Below, piece by piece: positions 31,878-36,323 of a stretch of DNA of 36,323 nt; position 1 is the stretch's first letter, and every line of letters starts with the position of its first letter. Source of the stretch: an uncultured Eubacteriales bacterium (lineage in GTDB: Bacteria > Bacillota > Clostridia > Peptostreptococcales > Anaerovoracaceae); contig CACYYH010000013.1 of the NCBI GenBank assembly GCA_902778565.1, positions 1-36,323 on the forward strand, written 5' to 3'. Position numbers and translations under genes: made by a program. The notes under the pieces were generated by a model. The model was not told the origin of the DNA. It searched no databases and was given only the letters and a program-made list of their open reading frames with translations.

Positions 31878-33248
31878 ATGGGAGTTTTGATCGAAAAGAA
31901 AAACGGCTATGACGTGATCTCCGCAGAGGAAAAGACTGCAATGGAAGATTACTGCAAAGCTTACATCGATTTCATGAACGCAGCCAAGACCGAAAGAGAG
32001 TGCGTTGTTGAGTGCATCAAACTTGCTGAAGCAAAAGGATTCGTGCCCTATAAAGCCGGCATGGAACTGAAACCCGGCGACAAGGTATACTACAATAACC
32101 GCGGAAAGAACATAGATCTGGCAGTCATCGGAAAGAAGTCCCTGGTTTACGGCGCCAACATTGCCGCAGCACATACTGATTCACCCAGACTTGACCTTAA
32201 ACCCAATCCGTTATATGAAGCTGAAGAGATGGCGTTCCTCAAGACCCATTACTACGGCGGTATCAAGAAGTTCCAGTGGGTCACCATTCCCCTTGAACTT
32301 CACGGAGTGGTTTGCTTAAAGGACGGAAGCAAGCTGGAAGTGAAATTCGGACATGGCGATGAGCCTAAATTTGTCATCACTGACATTCTTCCTCACCTTG
32401 GAAAACAGCAGGCTGCCAAGCCCCTGGGAGAGGCTATCCCCGGCGAGAACCTGAACCTTCTGATCGGTTCCGTTCCCGTAGAGGACAAGGAAGCCAAGAC
32501 AAGAGTTAAACAGTACGTAATGGAACTGCTGAACGAGAAGTACGGCATGGTGGAGGAAGACTTCCTCTCAGCTGAACTGGAGACCGTTCCCGCATTTGAC
32601 GCTACAGAGATCGGCTTCGACAGAAGTTTCATCGGTGCTTACGGCCACGATGACAGAGTATGCGCATTTGCAGAACTCAAAGCTCTCCTGGATATGGAAG
32701 AGATCCCCGAAAGGACTGCAGTATGCATCTTTGCTGACAAAGAAGAGATCGGCTCCATGGGAATCACCGGCATGATCTCACAGGCATTCGAACATTTCAT
32801 GAACGACATGTGCAAAGGACAGGGCGTTGATCTTTATGACTGCTTTGCTAAATCCTTCTGCCTGTCTGCAGACGTTACCGCTGCGCTGGATCCCAACTTC
32901 ATGGAAGTATTTGAAGCCAATAACGAATCCAGAGTAAATCACGGTATCGCCATCTGCAAGTACACCGGAGGCCGCGGCAAGGGCGGAGCATCAGACGCTA
33001 ACGCAGAGACAGTTGCTTACGTGAGAAAAATATTCACAGAAAACGGCGTTCTCTGGCAGCTCACCGAGATGGGCAAGATCGATGAAGGCGGCGGTGGAAC
33101 AGTCGCTCTCGACATGGCTAACAGAAACATTGAGACCATCGACGCAGGAGTTCCTGTTTTAAGCATGCACGCACCTTTCGAAGTAGTGGCCAAGCTGGAC
33201 TGCTACATGACCTATAAGGGCTGCAAGGCGGTATTTGAAGCCAGATAG
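31878..33248 (+). CDS. M18 family aminopeptidase
   Basis: 456-residue cytoplasmic zinc aminopeptidase of family M18, which removes N-terminal residues from peptides as a large homo-oligomer. Two-metal site residues are visible: His and Asp in AAHTDSPRLDLK, the Asp in GAYGHDDRVCAF, Glu residues in FADKEEIGSMG, the Asp of LSADVTAALDP and the final His in VLSMHAPFE. Ribosome site AAAGGAG ten bases before ATG. Placed right after the peptide-import operon, it could process imported oligopeptides; a terminator separates them and no promoter is obvious, so it may be read-through dependent. Confidence 0.92.
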   Translation: MGVLIEKKNGYDVISAEEKTAMEDYCKAYIDFMNAAKTERECVVECIKLAEAKGFVPYKAGMELKPGDKVYYNNRGKNIDLAVIGKKSLVYGANIAAAHTDSPRLDLKPNPLYEAEEMAFLKTHYYGGIKKFQWVTIPLELHGVVCLKDGSKLEVKFGHGDEPKFVITDILPHLGKQQAAKPLGEAIPGENLNLLIGSVPVEDKEAKTRVKQYVMELLNEKYGMVEEDFLSAELETVPAFDATEIGFDRSFIGAYGHDDRVCAFAELKALLDMEEIPERTAVCIFADKEEIGSMGITGMISQAFEHFMNDMCKGQGVDLYDCFAKSFCLSADVTAALDPNFMEVFEANNESRVNHGIAICKYTGGRGKGGASDANAETVAYVRKIFTENGVLWQLTEMGKIDEGGGGTVALDMANRNIETIDAGVPVLSMHAPFEVVAKLDCYMTYKGCKAVFEAR

Positions 33249-33262
33249 TTTTGTGATATAAT

Positions 33263-33289
33263 AAAGGAGATCCAAGAGGATCTCCTTTT
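33263..33289 (+). terminator. Intrinsic terminator after the M18 aminopeptidase
   Basis: AAAGGAGATCC (33263-33273), loop AAGA, GGATCTCCTTT (33278-33288) plus T. Begins 14 bp after the stop codon. A TATAAT (33257-33262) directly before the stem is probably incidental. Confidence 0.9.
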
Positions 33290-33344
33290 AAAATATCTTT
33301 TTCCGGTACTGCAAAACCCGTTTATCTTTATAAGAATGATCTGA

Positions 33345-33556
33345 TTGTGGCTTAATGATCATACCCCTTGATTTTAAGCCATAAAAACAGTTTCGAATTG
33401 TGGCTTAAATGGGGAGGGCTATGGTATTTAAGCCATAAAAAAATTGGTGAAGCGATAATAATTATGGCTCAAAACCGGCATTGCTTAAAAATGAGCCATA
33501 ATACACGGGAAAATTTATGACTTAAGATGAGGGGCCCCTTATTTCAAGCCACAAAA
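33345..33556. repeat. Array of four tandem inverted repeats with TTRTGGCTTAAA arms
   Basis: This fills most of a 322-bp gene-free stretch. A half-site near TTRTGGCTTAAA recurs about eight times in alternating orientation, making four hairpin units: 33347-33355 with 33374-33382; 33397-33410 with 33426-33438; 33461-33470 with 33493-33502; and 33513-33534 with 33535-33556 (the last less exact, with GGGG-CCCC at the centre). Arms are conserved while loops differ in sequence. No T-runs follow, so these are not terminators. Spacing and changing loops are unlike CRISPR. No ORF with a ribosome site is seen here. Confidence 0.7.
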
Positions 33557-33570
33557 CGTTCACAAATAGT

Positions 33571-34248
33571 ATGATTTTTAAGACGATCCCCGGAAAACTG
33601 AAGAACAAGACCATCGTAGGTGCTATCGATAGGCTGAGGAAGATAGAAAAGCTTATCAAAAGGAATTTTACTCAGAACGATATCTCCAACGTCCAGGCCT
33701 ACAGAAAGCGCATGGCAGAGAAGCCGGGATTCCGCACAGCTCTCATCGAGCGACAGGCGGACTTCACGGACATGAGTCTGGGAAAGTCCACGCTGGATTA
33801 TTCCGGCTGCGAAGTCATCGCGGTATACAATCTGCTTCTGAAATATGGAGGCGGTGATCTTAAAGTGGAACTGCCGGATCTGATAGAGATATTCGAAAAA
33901 GACGGCATCCTTCACGCGGGACGTTTCGGCGTGTCCATGAAGTCAATAAAGAAATATCTGGGAGAGATAGGCATCGAGGTGAATTACACCACTGATGAGG
34001 AAGATTTTGACCTGCTGGGGCACTTTTGCGATCACTTCATACTGACCGTTATGAACGACAGGGAGGACATCTTCAGGCAGATACACACCTTCTATATCTC
34101 GAAGGACGGCGAGCGGCTGATCGCTCATAATGCCGGCCTCAGGATGAGGTACTACAGCATAAGCGAGATCATCGGAGCGCTGAACGGAGGCAAGGCCAAG
34201 GGCATATGCCTCATGGCAGTAAAAGAGAGATCCGAAAAAACAGAATAA
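33571..34248 (+). CDS. C39-like cysteine peptidase family protein
   Basis: 225-residue protein resembling papain-like C39 peptidases of unknown substrate. The likely catalytic Cys is C80 in LDYSGCEVIAVYNLLL, with H172 in RQIHTFYISKDG and a following Asn/Asp region AHNAG. LPDLIEIFEKDGILHAGRFG and SMKSIKKYLGEIGIEV match the substrate-side helices of this group. There is no signal peptide, membrane segment or ABC domain. The ATG has no Shine-Dalgarno sequence and no other start is open upstream before an in-frame stop at 33523. It directly follows the inverted-repeat array and is convergent with the next gene. Start and expression are therefore less certain than the frame. Confidence 0.72.
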   Translation: MIFKTIPGKLKNKTIVGAIDRLRKIEKLIKRNFTQNDISNVQAYRKRMAEKPGFRTALIERQADFTDMSLGKSTLDYSGCEVIAVYNLLLKYGGGDLKVELPDLIEIFEKDGILHAGRFGVSMKSIKKYLGEIGIEVNYTTDEEDFDLLGHFCDHFILTVMNDREDIFRQIHTFYISKDGERLIAHNAGLRMRYYSISEIIGALNGGKAKGICLMAVKERSEKTE

Positions 34249-34288
34249 AAAACATCCCCGTGAAGTTCACGGGGATGCGCTGTTTTTT
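34247..34288. terminator. Bidirectional terminator between convergent genes
   Basis: CATCCCCGTG (34253-34262) pairs with CACGGGGATG (34268-34277), loop AAGTT. A-run before (34247-34252) and T-run after (34283-34288) allow it to end transcription on both strands, serving the peptidase-like gene and the minus-strand gene. Confidence 0.88.
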
Positions 34289-34292
34289 GAAC

Positions 34293-35930
34293 TCACAGGA
34301 ACCTGTCCATCAGGCCTTTGATGCCTTCTTCGTGAAGTATATCCTGATAGTAGGCCAGTTCCTCAGCTACCAGCTCGTCTATGGCGCGCATGCTGAGGAG
34401 CTCAACCGGGGCCTTGTCGTCTGTCATGACGCGATTCCCCGGAGAATAGAGCGAAAGGTTTGAAGAGACCTTGGTCATGAGATCGGCCAGGGTCTTGTTT
34501 TGTTCCAGGGAAACGTTTGCGGCAAAGTGCTCCATGACCTTCGGATCGTTTGATGCGAAAAGCTCGCGGTTGGTGTTATAAGGAACGTCGACGGTGTACA
34601 CCTCACTGAAAACAGAGGAGATGGTGTCCGACAGGTACTGGTTGATATTTCCTTCCTCTGTGCTTCTCATATTCATGTTTACCAGCATGACGCCATCGTC
34701 TTTCAGATGGTCGCGGACCATGTTGAAGAATTCAACGGTGGCCATCTGGAAGGGGATGGATATATCCTGGTAAGCGTCCACCATTATAATGTCATACTTT
34801 TCATTCACCGCATTGAGATAGGCGCGGCCATCGTACTTAGTGACCTTAACAGACTCAGGCAGCGCAAAATATTCCGTAGCAAGATCTGCGATCTTCTCAT
34901 CGATCTCCACACCTTCAAAATTCATGTTGTCATAGAACTTCAGGCACTGGGTGGCATAGGTGCCGGTGCCCATACCCAGGATCAGAACGTCCAGCTGATC
35001 CTTTTCATGGAGTCCGGCCATGTAAGGCGCGGCCATGGCGTAGTCGTAATACATGCCGGTGAGTTCGCCTTCCTTGGGATAGATGGACTGCACACCGAAG
35101 AGCACGTTGGTTGACAGTGTGACGTTCTTGTCATCCTCAGTGACTTTGATGTAATTGTAGATAGATTCATCCTCGACTATGATGTCGCTTTCCCAGAAAG
35201 CGAAGCTGTTGCTGTGCCCCAGGATCACGCTGAGCAAAAATATGACGCAGCCGATGATCATGGCTTTGCCGGGACGGATGCGGGATCCATCGCCAAAAGG
35301 CGATGTGAAGTAGATTATCGAAAGGGCCAGAAGTATGCCGCCGAAGATCAGAAAAGTAATGGAAGTTCCCACAGCAGGGATGCTTACGAAGGTGGGAACG
35401 AAGGTGCCTATTATTGATCCGATGGTGTTGGATGCATTGAGTTTTCCTACGATACGACCGTTATCCTCCAGGCTGTCCATGGTGTATTTCACAAGTGAAG
35501 GCGTCACGGTTCCAAGAAGGAAAAGGGGGAACACGAAGATAACGATGCAGGTGATAAAGGCTGCGATGACCAGTAGGTTGTGGCTCACGGTGAATATAAG
35601 AAGGCCGGAGATCCCCAGGATCACGTATTTACCCAGGACAGGGATCAGCGCGATCCAGCATGCGGCGATTATGATGCGCCTGTAGAGCTTGTCGGGATTG
35701 GGGTCTTTGTCCGCCCAACGGCCTCCGAAGATGTTTCCGAGAGCCATGGCGATCATAATGGTTCCGATTATTATGGTCCATACGATCTGGGATGAACTGA
35801 AATAGGGCGCCATAAGTCGGCTGGCACCCAGTTCTACTGCCATCAGGGACATACCTGAGAAAAATTCCGTCAGGTAGAGATATGTTTTATTGCTCAGGAT
35901 CCGGCGTCTGCTGCATTTAGGATCATTCAT
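34293..35930 (-). CDS. Membrane protein fused to spermidine-synthase-like methyltransferase-fold domain
   Basis: 545-residue fusion. About residues 15-240 hold seven or eight hydrophobic segments, including SGMSLMAVELGASRLMAPYF and IWTIIIGTIMIAMALGNIFGG in outline, the pattern of so-called fused MFS/spermidine synthase proteins. Residues about 250-500 form a Rossmann-like domain with DVLILGMGTGTYATQ (SAM-type glycine loop), GVEIDEKIADLA and DIIMVDAYQDISIPFQM, where spermidine synthases have their DAF/F-P motif. It probably binds an S-adenosyl or decarboxylated-SAM ligand, but activity as a synthase is uncertain. Good ribosome site AAGGAG and a strong promoter lie upstream on the minus strand. 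Convergent to the C39-like gene with a shared terminator. Confidence 0.88.
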   Translation of the reverse strand: MNDPKCSRRRILSNKTYLYLTEFFSGMSLMAVELGASRLMAPYFSSSQIVWTIIIGTIMIAMALGNIFGGRWADKDPNPDKLYRRIIIAACWIALIPVLGKYVILGISGLLIFTVSHNLLVIAAFITCIVIFVFPLFLLGTVTPSLVKYTMDSLEDNGRIVGKLNASNTIGSIIGTFVPTFVSIPAVGTSITFLIFGGILLALSIIYFTSPFGDGSRIRPGKAMIIGCVIFLLSVILGHSNSFAFWESDIIVEDESIYNYIKVTEDDKNVTLSTNVLFGVQSIYPKEGELTGMYYDYAMAAPYMAGLHEKDQLDVLILGMGTGTYATQCLKFYDNMNFEGVEIDEKIADLATEYFALPESVKVTKYDGRAYLNAVNEKYDIIMVDAYQDISIPFQMATVEFFNMVRDHLKDDGVMLVNMNMRSTEEGNINQYLSDTISSVFSEVYTVDVPYNTNRELFASNDPKVMEHFAANVSLEQNKTLADLMTKVSSNLSLYSPGNRVMTDDKAPVELLSMRAIDELVAEELAYYQDILHEEGIKGLMDRFL

Positions 35931-35965
35931 AGTTAAAACTCCTTGAAAGCCTGTAAATTAAGGAA

Positions 35966-35994
35966 AGTATAACATTTACTTAAGACTTAGTCAA
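35966..35994 (-). promoter_or_regulatory. Sigma-A promoter of the minus-strand membrane protein gene
   Basis: On the minus strand TTGACT (35994-35989), 17-bp spacer, TATACT (35971-35966), about 35 bp before the start codon. Near-consensus. Confidence 0.8.
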
Positions 35995-36015
35995 TTTTTG
36001 TATCTGTAAAAACAC

Positions 36016-36044
36016 TTGCTAAGGAATCGCTAATGAAATATAAT
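36016..36044 (+). promoter_or_regulatory. Sigma-A promoter for a small ORF
   Basis: TTGCTA (36016-36021), 17-bp spacer and perfect TATAAT (36039-36044), divergent from the minus-strand promoter, about 60 bp before the small ORF at 36107. Confidence 0.65.
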
Positions 36045-36106
36045 GTTAAATACACGACTACATTATTGAATGGTTAATATACTATTATATTATTGGAGGT
36101 ATTATC

Positions 36107-36238
36107 ATGGGCTTTATTAAAGGCTTTCTTAAATTCCTGCCGGTATTCGTGCTCGCAGGACTTATGATCTCAGGTCAGGATGCCATGATCGCAGCGCCTT
36201 TGGCTTTCGTCTGCGCTGTAGTGGTAGCCATGGTATAG
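36107..36238 (+). CDS. Small hydrophobic protein, 43 residues
   Basis: Short ORF of 43 codons, ATG to TAG, with strong ribosome site TTGGAGG eight bases upstream and a promoter in front. Product MGFIKGFLKFLPVFVLAGLM then a short polar turn ISGQD and a second hydrophobic stretch APLAFVCAVVVAMV: likely a two-helix membrane miniprotein. I do not recognise the family. A minus-strand frame that enters from the right window edge overlaps its end, so the coding strand of the last 60 bp is not certain. Confidence 0.5.
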   Translation: MGFIKGFLKFLPVFVLAGLMISGQDAMIAAPLAFVCAVVVAMV

Positions 36239-36323
36239 GCAAGCATGAGGATGAAGAGCGCTACCAGGATATTTTTAACAGAACCCATAGCTGCGTCTAA
36301 GCATTCCTGCCATTTTTTCTTTT

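Noticed and set aside
33235..33262. Promoter TTGAAG-16-TATAAT at the end of the M18 gene
   Set aside because: The transcript would start inside the terminator stem that follows; the -10 is probably formed by the A-rich flank of the terminator.
33345..33556. CRISPR-like array
   Set aside because: Repeats alternate in orientation, are short and imperfect, and spacer lengths vary; no cas genes nearby.
36175..36323. Minus-strand open frame entering from the right edge, possible C-terminus of a membrane protein
   Set aside because: No start or family motif is visible inside the window, and it overlaps a plus-strand ORF with a strong ribosome site. Kept only as an observation.

Overview
The window looks like a piece of a Bacillota (Clostridia-type) chromosome with moderate GC. 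The signs are Gram-positive-style Shine-Dalgarno sites, extended -10 promoters, many U-tract hairpin terminators, a lipoprotein-anchored Opp transporter, and a Wzx/Wzy polysaccharide locus with no LPS genes. No tRNA, rRNA, insertion sequence, integrase or CRISPR array was seen. The organism assignment is inference.

Layout. (1) 2-4038: end of an operon with the C-terminal half of phosphonopyruvate decarboxylase (cut by the window edge), a TIM-barrel protein often annotated as U32 peptidase-like, a citrate-lyase/HpcH-like aldolase, and the beta and alpha halves of a class I fumarase/tartrate-dehydratase-type hydratase. This suggests a phosphonate-linked carbon pathway I cannot name. (2) 4200-20341: a roughly 16-kb, tightly packed surface-polysaccharide operon. 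It has an initiating sugar-1-phosphate transferase, glycosyltransferases, a gene set for a 2,3-diamino-uronic acid nucleotide sugar (WbpA/B/D/E-like plus a WecB/WbpI-type epimerase), two polymerase-like membrane proteins, a Wzz-like protein with a degenerate kinase-like tail, a Wzx flippase and a LicD transferase. (3) 20441-23081: a membrane-anchored UDP-sugar 4,6-dehydratase and a GNAT acetyltransferase under their own promoter. With the first aminotransferase they could make a bacillosamine-type sugar. (4) 23235-25724: a YegP-like DUF1508 protein, a macro-domain/HTH fusion and a VWA protein. (5) 25942-31784: an oppBCDF operon followed by its binding protein. (6) 31878-34248: M18 aminopeptidase, an array of inverted repeats and a C39-like cysteine peptidase. 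(7) 34293-35930 on the minus strand: a membrane spermidine-synthase-like fusion, followed by a small hydrophobic ORF on the plus strand.

The most striking observation is the Opp binding protein at 30024-31784. After a normal lipoprotein signal it carries the C-terminal lobe of an SBP_bac_5 protein first and the N-terminal lobe second, which is a circular permutation of the family order. Also notable are the alternating TTRTGGCTTAAA inverted-repeat array at 33345-33556, the Wzz protein whose kinase-like domain lacks a P-loop, and the unusual phosphonate/aldolase/hydratase gene combination.
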